Notes under the pieces: generated by a model
Database searches by the model: none
The model's input: only the letters and a program-made list of their open reading frames with translations
Told to the model about the DNA's origin: nothing
In this document: piece by piece, positions 6,431 to 12,858 of the stretch
Position numbering within the stretch: position 1 is the stretch's first letter
Layout: every line of letters begins with the position of its first letter
Translations under genes and position numbers: made by a program
NCBI GenBank assembly: GCA_049511115.1
Contig: JBEKYH010000091.1
Coordinates: 1 to 12,858 of the forward strand
Direction: 5' to 3'
From: JBEKYH01 sp049511115
GTDB lineage: Bacteria > Planctomycetota > Phycisphaerae > Tepidisphaerales > Tepidisphaeraceae
DNA length: 12,858 nucleotides

Positions 6431-6505
6431 CCCGCCCATCAGTCCAGAATGTTCTTGTTACGCGATTTTCAGCGTCACTCCGGAATTTGAGTATAGGTGG
6501 CGGAC

Positions 6506-7903
6506 GTGCTCAGGATCAGTCGAGATAAATCACTGCTGGGTATCTCCGTCGGCGAGCGTTCCATGCGCATCGCCGAGGTGACTTTCGGAGCCGACTTTGA
6601 ACACCGCGCCGTTGCAACTGAATTCCCCTACCCCCCAGGCGTCTCCCTTGACCAACCCGGCCCCCTCGGCGAGGCCTTGGCCGCGCTGCTCCAATCCCGC
6701 GACATGCGCACGCGCCGCGTGATATTCGGCGTCCCCGCCAAATGGCTCATCACGCGCCCCTATCTGATGCCCCCCACCGATCCGCAGACCGCCGCCCGCG
6801 CCCTGTGGCTGCACGCGTCGGAGGAAATCCCCGCCGAACTGGGACCCATGGCCTTCGATTTGGCCGGCCAGAGCAGCGCGTCTAAATCAACGCACCTTTT
6901 GCTCATGGGCCTGCAACAAAACTGGCTGGATCGTCTTACCTCGCTGGCCGACGCGGCGAAGCTCATAATCGCCGGCGTCATGCCAACCGCGGCGGCCATG
7001 GTGGCTGCATCGCAGCGCCAGTCGGCGACCGCAATGACCCTTCTGCTCCACCTCGACAGCGCCGAACTCCTTTGGACCGATGACGGCCACATTTGTTCGC
7101 TCCGTCACATCGGTTCGCCCGCGGCTGTGCCGGCGCTGGTGGCGGAGTTGCGCCGCGCGACCGCTATACCAGAGCCGTTCGCCCCGAATCATGCCTCTCC
7201 ACAACACCTGCTGGTGTGGGACGAAATTGGCCTGGAACCCGCCGCCTTCAACGCCCTGCGCGACGCGGCCAATATGCCCGTCACCAAGGCCGATCCCTCG
7301 TGGGCCGGCGCACGCGTTGTGCGCGCCGACCAGAATCGCGCCGGTTTTTGCGCGGTCTCGCTGGCCCTGGCAGCGCGCGCCGGCGCCGGCATTAACTTTC
7401 TTCATCCCCGGCTCCAGCGCCCCCGGGAAAAGCATCCCCACGGTCGCCTCTTCTGGTTGTCCGCGGCGGCGGCGGCCGCATTGCTGATCGCCCTGGCAAT
7501 CTTCGCCGACCTGGCCAGCCTGCAACATCGCGTCGCCGCGGCCGACGCTGAATACCAGCAACTTGTCCCCGCCTATGCCGAAGCAAAAACATTCGTGACC
7601 AACGCGGAATTTGCCCAGTCGTTCCAGTCGCGCCGGCCGGTCTGCGTGGCCTGCCTGCGCGATCTCACGCTCGCGGTCGCGCCGGATGATCAGACCTTCT
7701 TCACCAGCTTCAGCCTCCGCGCCGAATTGACCGGCGAAGTCGCCGGCCGCTCCACCGGCGAGCGCAATATCCTCGGTTTAGTAGACCGACTGAACGCCTC
7801 GGGAAGATTCGCCAATGTCAGCTTGAAAGTGGAGCCGCACGGCGCTCGCGAAAGCGGCGATGTCAATTTCTCCCTGACGTTTAGCTACGTGCCCGAGTCT
7901 TGA
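6506..7903 (+). CDS. GspL-like protein (PilM-PilN fusion), 465 aa
   Basis: This is an inner-membrane platform protein of a type II secretion or type IV pilus-like machine. The N-terminal ~310 residues look like the PilM actin-like fold: LLGISVGERSMRIAEV at the start resembles the first phosphate-loop strand, and LLLHLDSAELLWTDDG the second. The usual nucleotide-binding residues look degenerate, as in GspL. One membrane helix follows at about 314-338 (FWLSAAAAAALLIALAIFA), then a coiled-coil-like stretch and a ferredoxin-like periplasmic part ending SLTFSYVPES, which resembles PilN. PilM and PilN are separate in most pilus systems, so this fusion has GspL architecture. AGGTGG at 6495-6500 is five bases from the GTG at 6506, chosen over a GTG at 6497. 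It is the first of four genes running to the secretin. Confidence 0.75.
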   Translation: MLRISRDKSLLGISVGERSMRIAEVTFGADFEHRAVATEFPYPPGVSLDQPGPLGEALAALLQSRDMRTRRVIFGVPAKWLITRPYLMPPTDPQTAARALWLHASEEIPAELGPMAFDLAGQSSASKSTHLLLMGLQQNWLDRLTSLADAAKLIIAGVMPTAAAMVAASQRQSATAMTLLLHLDSAELLWTDDGHICSLRHIGSPAAVPALVAELRRATAIPEPFAPNHASPQHLLVWDEIGLEPAAFNALRDAANMPVTKADPSWAGARVVRADQNRAGFCAVSLALAARAGAGINFLHPRLQRPREKHPHGRLFWLSAAAAAALLIALAIFADLASLQHRVAAADAEYQQLVPAYAEAKTFVTNAEFAQSFQSRRPVCVACLRDLTLAVAPDDQTFFTSFSLRAELTGEVAGRSTGERNILGLVDRLNASGRFANVSLKVEPHGARESGDVNFSLTFSYVPES

Positions 7904-7963
7904 TGGAGTGCCCTGATGGAGTGTCCTGATCGAGTGTCCTGATCGAGTGTCCTCATCGATTGC
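7899..7963. repeat. Five 13-bp tandem repeats between the GspL-like and GspM-like genes
   Basis: The units are CTTGATGGAGTGC (7899-7911), CCTGATGGAGTGT (7912-7924), CCTGATCGAGTGT (7925-7937), an identical copy (7938-7950) and CCTCATCGATTGC (7951-7963). A decayed sixth copy runs into the ribosome-binding region of the next gene. The first unit includes the stop codon of the upstream gene. Units carry GGAGTG- or GAGTG-like Shine-Dalgarno elements. The array fills the whole 77-base gap, so copy number sets the spacing between two genes expected to be translated together. Confidence 0.8.
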
Positions 7964-7980
7964 ATTGGTGGAAGTGTCGC

Positions 7981-8559
7981 ATGGCCAATTTCAGTCTTAA
8001 CAAAAACACCACCATCATCCTCATAGCGGGCCTGGCGATGACCGCCGTCGCCGTGGCGGCCGATTCCTATATCGAGCAGCGAAATGATCTCATCTCCCAG
8101 GCGAACCAGAAAATCCGCGCCGTCGCTGACGCCCGCATCACCCTGCGCAGGGAGATCGAACTGCGGCGCTATCTCGCCGGCCCGGGCTCGTCGATGACCT
8201 TCGACGCCGCCACCATCGAAGCACAACTTCTTCATCTCATGCGCGACTGGCAGGAGCAGACGGGCGTGAGCAGCCCATCGTTTCAGCGCATTTCCCTCAC
8301 CAGGGACCACGGCTTCACCCGCCTCACCTTTCAGCTCGGCGCCAGCGGCGGCATTGGTCCCGTGGCCGGCTTGCTCTACCGCGTGGAAACCAGCCCGATC
8401 GTCCTGCGCGTCGACTCCATCCAGCTTCGTCCCGCCGGCGAGAATGCCAGCGACGTGGCCATGCAACTGACCCTCTCAGCGCTCTGCCGCCCCGGCGCGT
8501 CCAAAGCCCCCCAGCCTCAGGTCGCCGCACAAGACATCGACGAGGAGAAAACGCCATGA
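7981..8559 (+). CDS. PilO/GspM-like inner-membrane protein, 192 aa
   Basis: This is a bitopic membrane protein with a short cytoplasmic start (MANFSLNKN), one membrane helix at about 10-27 (TTIILIAGLAMTAVAVAA), a helical stretch likely to form a coiled coil (SYIEQRNDLISQANQKIR), and a periplasmic domain with alternating strands and helices ending in LQLRPAG-like strands. This is the PilO/GspM layout, and its position directly after the GspL-like gene and before the PilP-like gene matches the L-M or N-O order. Sequence conservation in this family is poor, so the call rests on topology and context. The ATG at 7981 has GGAAG at 7970-7974 with six-base spacing; an in-frame TTG at 7960 lies within the tandem repeat and is less likely. 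The stop overlaps the next start by four bases. The last ~25 residues are polar and disordered-looking. Confidence 0.65.
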   Translation: MANFSLNKNTTIILIAGLAMTAVAVAADSYIEQRNDLISQANQKIRAVADARITLRREIELRRYLAGPGSSMTFDAATIEAQLLHLMRDWQEQTGVSSPSFQRISLTRDHGFTRLTFQLGASGGIGPVAGLLYRVETSPIVLRVDSIQLRPAGENASDVAMQLTLSALCRPGASKAPQPQVAAQDIDEEKTP

Positions 8560-9125
8560 GAATACCGGCGCGATATTCGGCGGGCGCAGCGGTAGCGGCG
8601 GCCACATTGGCGCTGATCTTCTCCATCAGCGTAACCGCCCAAGGCGACAGCCCGGCCACGCTTCCCGCCGACAACCCGGCGCAATCGCCGGCCACCGCGC
8701 CCTCCGATTCACCCGCCACCCAGCCGGCCGTTCCCCTGCTTCCTCAGGAATTCTCCTTCCTTGAAACCCACAATCCTTTTGGGCGCGGTCACGGCGGCGG
8801 GCAAGCAGCCGGGGCGGAAGCATCGCTGGTCTTCAAAGGCGCCGTGCGGGACGGCGACAAAACCACCGCCTTCTTCGAGGACCTTTCCACCAAAAAGGTC
8901 ATCCCCCTCGAAGCCGGCGCGGCAATCGCGCGCGGCAGAATCAAGTCGATCGATCTCGACGCCATCGTGTACGCCGTGGCAAATGACTCCCAGCGCATCG
9001 AGGCGGGCGAGAATCTCAATGGCGTGGTGATTCCCCCGGCGGCGCCGGCATCCCAGCCCAGCTCATCAGTAGCGGCGCCGGAAAGCGCGCCGCCCGCTCA
9101 AGCGGCCGCTCCCCAGGGGCAGTGA
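8556..9125 (+). CDS. PilP/GspC-like periplasmic connector protein, 189 aa
   Basis: The N-terminal signal or anchor helix (AGAAVAAATLALIFSISVTA) is followed by a Pro/Ala/Thr-rich linker with repeated SPAT-type motifs (about 30-62). Next is FLETHNPFGRG, matching the NPF-type segment common before the homology region of GspC and PilP. A compact beta domain follows at about 90-155 (FKGAVRDGDKTTAFFEDL, KKVIPLEAG, IVYAVANDSQRIEAG), the part expected to contact the first domain of the secretin. The tail is again Ala/Pro-rich. No PDZ domain is present, so it is closer to PilP or a minimal GspC. The gene overlaps its upstream neighbour by ATGA, with GAGGAG at 8542-8547, eight bases from the ATG. The secretin start lies 48 bases after its stop, in keeping with the predicted partnership. 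Confidence 0.68.
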   Translation: MRIPARYSAGAAVAAATLALIFSISVTAQGDSPATLPADNPAQSPATAPSDSPATQPAVPLLPQEFSFLETHNPFGRGHGGGQAAGAEASLVFKGAVRDGDKTTAFFEDLSTKKVIPLEAGAAIARGRIKSIDLDAIVYAVANDSQRIEAGENLNGVVIPPAAPASQPSSSVAAPESAPPAQAAAPQGQ

Positions 9126-9172
9126 CGGGGCGGTGCGTCCCATGCGGCTTTACTCAGGCGAGGAAGATTCTC

Positions 9173-12094
9173 ATGCGGCAGCAGACACGTTTGACCCTGT
9201 TCGCGGCATTGGTCGCCTTGGCATCTTTCATTCTCACATCAAGGGCCACCGCCCAGCCTGTGACTCCACCCGCCACCGGCCCGGCGACAGCGCCCTCGCA
9301 ATTCACCCTGAATTTCAAGGACGTTCCCATCGACGCCGTGCTGGATTATTTCTCCCAGACGCTGGGCTTTGAAATCCTCAAGGACGGCCCCATCGACGCC
9401 CGCGTCACGCTCATGAGCAAACAGCCGGTCACCGCGGAAGAGGCGATGACCATGCTCAGCGCCGCCCTGCAGGTCAACGGCTTTGCCGTCATTCACCAGG
9501 GGCGCATGCTGGAAATCGGCTCGCGCGACAAGGCGCGCAAGCAAAACGTCCCCGTTCATTTCGGCAACAATCCCGACGATGTCGCCGACAGCGGCGAACT
9601 CATCACCCAGGTCATTCCCATCGAAAACGTCAGCGCCAAAAAACTGGCCGATGATCTCAAGCCGCTGGTCGAGCAGGACGCCGTGACCGCCAACGAGGGG
9701 AGCAACTCCATCATCGTCACCGACACCTCCTCCAATGTCCGCCGTCTTGTTGAGATCATCGCCCAACTCGACGCGCACGAGGCGACGACCACCGAGCTGC
9801 GCATGGTGCAGCTCAAGCACGCCAACGCATCGGCCACCGCCAAATTGCTCGAAACGCTTTTCAAGGCCGGACAGGCACAGGATCAGCAATCCCAGCAAAA
9901 CCCCGGCATGCCGCGCGGTATGCCCCAGCAACCCAATCAGGGTGGTCCGCCTTCCGAAGGCGGCTCCGAGCGGCATGGTCAGACCGTCGTGGTCACCGCC
10001 GACGACCGCACCAACAGCCTGCTCATCATGGCGTCGGCAGGCACGCTGAAGGTGATCGACGGCATCATCCAGCAGTTGGACACCGACAACCCCAACCCTG
10101 CCCCGCCGGCCAACGTGCGGTTCTTTCCCCTCAAATTCGCCGCCGCCGACGCAACCGCCAAGCTGATCAACAATCTCTTCAAGCCCACCTCCAACAACAA
10201 CAACGGCATTCTCGCCTTGATCTACGGCCAGGACTTTGGCAACAACGAGGACGAAAAAAAGGTCAACGTCAACGCGGACTATGATGAGCGAACCAACACC
10301 GTCATCGTCACCGGCCCGCCGGAAAAGTTGAAGGATGTCGAAGTCCTCATCCGCCAGCTCGATACCAGCCCCATGGTCTCCCAGGATTTGCGCGTCATGC
10401 GCCTTCAATACGCCGACGCCGCCGTCGTCGCAAAGCTCATCGAGGATATGTTCGAGCCTAAGAAGGAGGACGACACCAGCAACGGCCCGTTCCGCCTCGT
10501 CTTCATCAGCCCCGTGCCCGCCGAGCAGCAGGTGCGCGGGTTGAAAATCAACGTCACCTCCGACGAGCGCACCAACACGGTATTAGTCAGCGCCCCCACG
10601 CCCGTTCTCGACAGCATCGAAAACGTCGTGCGCCAACTCGACGCCAACCCCGCCACCGAAGACACCGTATTTATCTATCACCTGCGCAATGGCCAGGCCC
10701 AGCATCTCGGCTATACGCTCAACGTCCTGTTCGGCAACATCGCCACCCCCAACCAGAACAACGAGCAAAACGGCCAGAACCAGCCGAATTTCCCCGGCCA
10801 GCAGGGTCAGTTCGGCGAGAATCAGCCCGGCGGCCGCCAGCCGGCGCCGCCGCCCTCGACCGGCAACCGCTCCGCTTCCAACAATCGCAACTCCCAATCC
10901 GGCCGCCTGGGAATTCCCGGCGTTTCCGCGGCGCTGGCCCCGGCCGTCAATGAACTGACGGGAAAAGTCTTCATCGTCCCCGAGCCGGACACCAACGCCC
11001 TGCTGGTCACCACCGCCAGCAAATATGAGCCGGTCGTCCGCAGCATCATCGAAGACCTCGATAAGCCCGTGCGCCAGGTGCTCATCAAAGTCCTCGTTGC
11101 CGAGGTCACCCACGACAACGGCGACCAATTCGGTGTAGACTTCTCCGTCCTCAACGAACGCCAGACCAGCAATCATCCCGAGTTGACCAGCTCAACGATC
11201 GTCACGTCGCCGATCAACAGCAGCACCACCAGCGGTCCCAACGGCACAACCTCCACCACTTCCGGCGGATCAACCGTCACCAACAATTACACCTCCAGCG
11301 CCATCACCAACGGGTCATCCTTGGGCTCCACCCTGGGCGCTGCGGCCGCCGCTGCCGCCACTCCTAACGGCCTGGTCTATTCGCTCTTGGAGCACAACGT
11401 AACCGCCACAATCCAGGCCCTGGAAACCGAAGGAAAACTCGATGTGCTCTCCCGCCCCTACATCCTCACCAGCGATAATCAGGAAGCGACAATCGTCATC
11501 GGCGAGGAAGACCCATTCGTCAGCGACACGCGCGTCGAGACCACGGGCCAGTTGGTCAATACCATCGAGTACCAGCAGATCGGCGTGATCCTCGATGTCA
11601 CGCCTCACGTGAATCCCGACGGCCTGGTCGTGATGGACGTCAACCCGCAGGTATCCGAGAAAGAGCCCGGCGGAGTGACCATCACGCAAGGCGTCGTCTC
11701 GCCGATCTATTCGACCCGCACCGCGTCGGCACATGTGGCCATCCCCAACGGCGCAACTATCGTCATCGGCGGCATGATGCAGGATGAGGTCACCTCGCAG
11801 GTCAACAAAGTCCCCCTGCTGGGCGACCTCCCCCTGGTCGGGGCGCTCTTTCAGAATAGCAGCCAGCAGAAAACCAAGACGGAGCTTCTCTTCTTCCTCA
11901 CGCCCCACGTCGCACAACTGCCCGACGACCTGCAGGCCATGTCCAATGATGAGCAAAAGGGAACCAAGCTCGTCCCCAACGCCGTAGGCCCGGGCATATT
12001 CGACGAGCACATGCGCGGCATGAGGCTGGGCCAACCCGCCCAGACCCAGCCCACGCAGCCGAGTTCACCGTTGATGAACATCCCGCTCAATTGA
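9173..12094 (+). CDS. gspD: Type II/IV secretin with five N-ring modules, 973 aa
   Basis: This is the outer-membrane secretin channel. The signal peptide is residues 1-28 (cleavage near ATAQ). N0 is about 44-116 (FTLNFKDVPIDAVLDYFSQ). Five successive ring modules follow, at about 142-199, 208-304, 314-396, 405-489 and 496-629. Each ends in a (D/E)xxTNxxxV-type strand plus a helix ending in LD, although the first has SNSIIV. The secretin barrel domain is about 633-913, with VPLLGDLPLVGALF and LLFFLTPHV. Canonical GspD has N0 plus three modules, so two extra are present and the protein is longer than the usual 650-750 residues. Gln/Asn/Gly/Pro-rich insertions lie in the second and fifth modules, and a Ser/Thr/Asn-rich one at about 675-735. 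The last 60 residues are polar. GAGGAAG at 9160-9166, six bases from the ATG, decides the start over a GTG at 9122. Confidence 0.93.
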   Translation: MRQQTRLTLFAALVALASFILTSRATAQPVTPPATGPATAPSQFTLNFKDVPIDAVLDYFSQTLGFEILKDGPIDARVTLMSKQPVTAEEAMTMLSAALQVNGFAVIHQGRMLEIGSRDKARKQNVPVHFGNNPDDVADSGELITQVIPIENVSAKKLADDLKPLVEQDAVTANEGSNSIIVTDTSSNVRRLVEIIAQLDAHEATTTELRMVQLKHANASATAKLLETLFKAGQAQDQQSQQNPGMPRGMPQQPNQGGPPSEGGSERHGQTVVVTADDRTNSLLIMASAGTLKVIDGIIQQLDTDNPNPAPPANVRFFPLKFAAADATAKLINNLFKPTSNNNNGILALIYGQDFGNNEDEKKVNVNADYDERTNTVIVTGPPEKLKDVEVLIRQLDTSPMVSQDLRVMRLQYADAAVVAKLIEDMFEPKKEDDTSNGPFRLVFISPVPAEQQVRGLKINVTSDERTNTVLVSAPTPVLDSIENVVRQLDANPATEDTVFIYHLRNGQAQHLGYTLNVLFGNIATPNQNNEQNGQNQPNFPGQQGQFGENQPGGRQPAPPPSTGNRSASNNRNSQSGRLGIPGVSAALAPAVNELTGKVFIVPEPDTNALLVTTASKYEPVVRSIIEDLDKPVRQVLIKVLVAEVTHDNGDQFGVDFSVLNERQTSNHPELTSSTIVTSPINSSTTSGPNGTTSTTSGGSTVTNNYTSSAITNGSSLGSTLGAAAAAAATPNGLVYSLLEHNVTATIQALETEGKLDVLSRPYILTSDNQEATIVIGEEDPFVSDTRVETTGQLVNTIEYQQIGVILDVTPHVNPDGLVVMDVNPQVSEKEPGGVTITQGVVSPIYSTRTASAHVAIPNGATIVIGGMMQDEVTSQVNKVPLLGDLPLVGALFQNSSQQKTKTELLFFLTPHVAQLPDDLQAMSNDEQKGTKLVPNAVGPGIFDEHMRGMRLGQPAQTQPTQPSSPLMNIPLN

Positions 12095-12096
12095 GC

Positions 12097-12113
12097 GGCA
12101 CGCGATGTGCCTT
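12097..12113. terminator. Short hairpin between convergent secretin and tRNA genes
   Basis: GGCAC at 12097-12101 pairs with GTGCC at 12107-12111 around a GCGAT loop, starting three bases after the secretin stop. It lies in the 25-base gap between the convergent secretin and tRNA genes. There is no real T-run on either side, so terminator function is tentative. Confidence 0.3.
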
Positions 12114-12119
12114 AGGAAT

Positions 12120-12192
12120 TGGGCAGAGCCGGAATCGAACCGGCGACACATGGATTTTCAGTCCATTGCTCTACCAGCTGAGCTATCTGCCC
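12120..12192 (-). tRNA. tRNA-Phe, anticodon GAA
   Basis: Read on the minus strand, the sequence folds as a full cloverleaf. The acceptor stem is GGGCAGA/TCTGCCC, the D arm has AGCTGGTAGA, the anticodon arm ATGGA/TCCAT has loop CTGAAAA with anticodon GAA, and the T arm has GGTTCGATTCC. A73 is the discriminator. The CCA end is not encoded. It converges on the secretin gene. Confidence 0.97.
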
Positions 12193-12208
12193 GAATCGTG
12201 CGCTGAAA

Positions 12209-12236
12209 ATCCTATTGCCTCCCGCCGCGTTTGCAA
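12209..12236 (-). promoter_or_regulatory. Promoter of tRNA-Phe
   Basis: On the minus strand TTGCAA (12236-12231) and TAGGAT (12214-12209) are 16 bases apart. Transcription would start about ten bases before the mature 5' end at 12192, a normal tRNA leader. Confidence 0.55.
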
Positions 12237-12238
12237 GG

Positions 12239-12276
12239 GCGCGTCAGGCGAGCGCGTCAGGCGAGTGGCGCCTGAC
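12239..12276. repeat. 13-bp direct repeat plus 8-bp hairpin
   Basis: GCGCGTCAGGCGA occurs twice in tandem (12239-12251 and 12252-12264). The second copy also forms a hairpin, GTCAGGCG at 12256-12263 with CGCCTGAC at 12269-12276 and a five-base loop. It lies between the 79-residue gene and the tRNA promoter, both read leftward, so it may terminate the former, though no T-run follows. A small dispersed repeat is equally likely. Confidence 0.55.
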
Positions 12277-12294
12277 AGGTTATAGGTTTGGCGG

Positions 12295-12534
12295 TCATGC
12301 CGCCGCGTCGCCGGACGTTTTCGTCGGCGGGTGCATCTCCGGTTCCGTCATCAGCAGCAGGTCCAGTATGCTGAAGTTTTCCTCGCTGCCATAAACAATC
12401 ACCGTCCGCCCCGACGGCGACCGCGACAAGAACTCCGGGTGTGCGACCTTAAACGACCGGCCATCCCCCATGCGGATCGTGAACGGCCGAAACGGCTGTG
12501 CGCGATGCGCGTTGTCCAGTTGCTGAACGGTCAT
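12295..12534 (-). CDS. Conserved small protein of unknown function, 79 aa
   Basis: The protein has the core QPFRPFTIRMGDGRSFKVAHPEFLSRSPSGRTVIVY followed by FSILDLLLMTEPEM. I recognise this layout from small uncharacterised proteins that are numerous in planctomycete genomes; the function is not known. It looks like a compact all-beta fold with a closing strand, has no signal peptide or membrane segment, and is therefore probably cytoplasmic. The last 15 residues are polar and likely disordered. No good Shine-Dalgarno precedes the ATG (a GGGG lies 12 bases away). A TAATAT box ends six bases upstream of the start codon, which suggests a leaderless mRNA. It reads toward the tRNA on the same strand. 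Confidence 0.75.
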   Translation of the reverse strand: MTVQQLDNAHRAQPFRPFTIRMGDGRSFKVAHPEFLSRSPSGRTVIVYGSEENFSILDLLLMTEPEMHPPTKTSGDAAA

Positions 12535-12540
12535 CGCGAT

Positions 12541-12571
12541 ATATTACCCCAAATTGCGTCGCGCATGGCAA
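12541..12571 (-). promoter_or_regulatory. Promoter giving a leaderless mRNA for the 79-aa gene
   Basis: On the minus strand TAATAT (12546-12541) lies six bases before the ATG, so transcription would begin at or next to the start codon. TTGCCA (12571-12566) is the closest -35 candidate but is 19 bases away, longer than ideal. Confidence 0.4.
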
Positions 12572-12603
12572 AGAAATGGGGTACCGTCCTGTGACTGTCC
12601 TTC

Positions 12604-12637
12604 AAACCAGGGACAGGCACGTGGCTGTCCCTGGTTT
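12604..12637. terminator. 13-bp perfect hairpin, terminator or REP-like element
   Basis: AAACCAGGGACAG at 12604-12616 pairs perfectly with 12625-12637 around an eight-base loop containing CACGTG. On the minus strand the stem is preceded by the PEP-CTERM stop codon 17 bases away and ends in TTT, so it can terminate that gene. The GGGACAG/CTGTCCC core and a nearby partial copy (CTGTGACTGTCC at 12593-12604 approximately) also resemble the palindromes of dispersed REP elements. Confidence 0.6.
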
Positions 12638-12654
12638 CCTAAGCGAAAAGATGT

Positions 12655-12858
12655 TTATGCGATGAGCAGACCGCTTCGGCGCCGGCGCAGAAGCAAGAAT
12701 GCGCCGACGCTCAGGAGCGCCAGCGATGTCGGCTCCGGAACGGGGGTCGCTATGAAGCCACCTGCGCTGTCCGTATTTGGATTGCCCCAATATCCAACGA
12801 TCGTTGTGCCGTCTATCCCGGTAATCGTTGTATTGATCCCTAAGGGATCGTCCAACGT
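12655..12858 (-). CDS. PEP-CTERM surface protein, C-terminal end (cut by the window edge)
   Basis: The frame is open to the right edge, so only about the last 67 residues are visible. They end in a PEP-CTERM sorting signal: VPEPTSLALLSVGAFLLL followed by RRRR and a short tail. This signal directs export and processing by an exosortase, normally with attachment to the cell surface or extracellular matrix. Just before it, LDDPLGINTTITGIDGTTIVGYW resembles the repeats of HAF-type extracellular proteins, in which such units recur many times; only one full unit is visible here. The exosortase is not in the window. The 13-bp hairpin downstream is its likely terminator. The true start lies outside the window; the TTG at 12853-12855 is just an internal leucine codon. 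Confidence 0.85.
   Translation of the reverse strand, partial: TLDDPLGINTTITGIDGTTIVGYWGNPNTDSAGGFIATPVPEPTSLALLSVGAFLLLRRRRSGLLIA

Noticed and set aside
6267..6581. A 104-residue open frame between permease and GspL-like gene
   Set aside because: It translates one arm of the inverted repeat and then overlaps the real gene in another frame, with no domain or ribosome-binding support.
7899..7963. CRISPR-like appearance of the regular array
   Set aside because: The units are 13 bases and directly adjacent with no spacers; no cas genes are nearby.
9122..9172. Extended secretin start at the GTG overlapping the previous stop
   Set aside because: It would put 17 residues with Cys and Pro before the signal peptide. 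The ATG at 9173 has GAGGAAG six bases upstream and begins a normal signal peptide.
9239..10408. A 389-residue open frame on the minus strand opposite the secretin
   Set aside because: It is fully antisense to a well-supported secretin reading frame, has a low-complexity Gly/Val/Asp composition, and mirrors the codon bias of the sense gene.

Overview
The window reads as a GC-rich bacterial chromosome segment, most likely from a planctomycete (Phycisphaerae-like). The evidence is a PEP-CTERM sorting signal at the right edge, a small minus-strand protein of a type common in planctomycetes, a secretin operon of mixed type II secretion / type IV pilus character, and several palindromic intergenic repeat families. 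The taxonomic call is an inference from these features, not from a marker gene.

Layout. Positions 1-160 hold a strong inverted repeat of unknown role. Then come a short secreted protein (162-419), a terminator hairpin, and an amidase-signature hydrolase (543-1988, probable TTG start). Positions 1989-2398 have no gene and hold a mirror-image pair of palindrome-rich repeat modules. A secreted CBM9-like/PKD protein follows (2399-3493). Next is a compact GntR regulator - ABC ATPase - 12-TM permease operon (3689-6202), with overlapping or nearly overlapping genes and an almost leaderless promoter. Positions 6203-6505 hold a second inverted repeat family and a possible promoter.

The main block is 6506-12094, four genes in a row. 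They are a PilM-PilN fusion (GspL-like), a PilO/GspM-like membrane protein, a PilP/GspC-like periplasmic protein and a 973-residue secretin (GspD) with N0 plus five N-ring modules. Together they look like the inner-membrane platform, periplasmic connector and outer-membrane channel of a secretion or pilus machine. The ATPase, GspF-type protein and pseudopilins are not in the window.

After the operon, on the minus strand, lie a tRNA-Phe(GAA), a 79-residue conserved small protein with a promoter that suggests leaderless translation, a long hairpin, and the C-terminal end of a PEP-CTERM surface protein cut by the window edge.

The most unusual points are the five-module secretin, the 13-bp tandem array in the ribosome-binding region between the GspL-like and GspM-like genes, the two-module mirror repeat at 2030-2260, and the run of acidic pentapeptide repeats at the C-terminus of the GntR regulator. 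I saw no CRISPR array, phage gene, transposase or obvious defence system.
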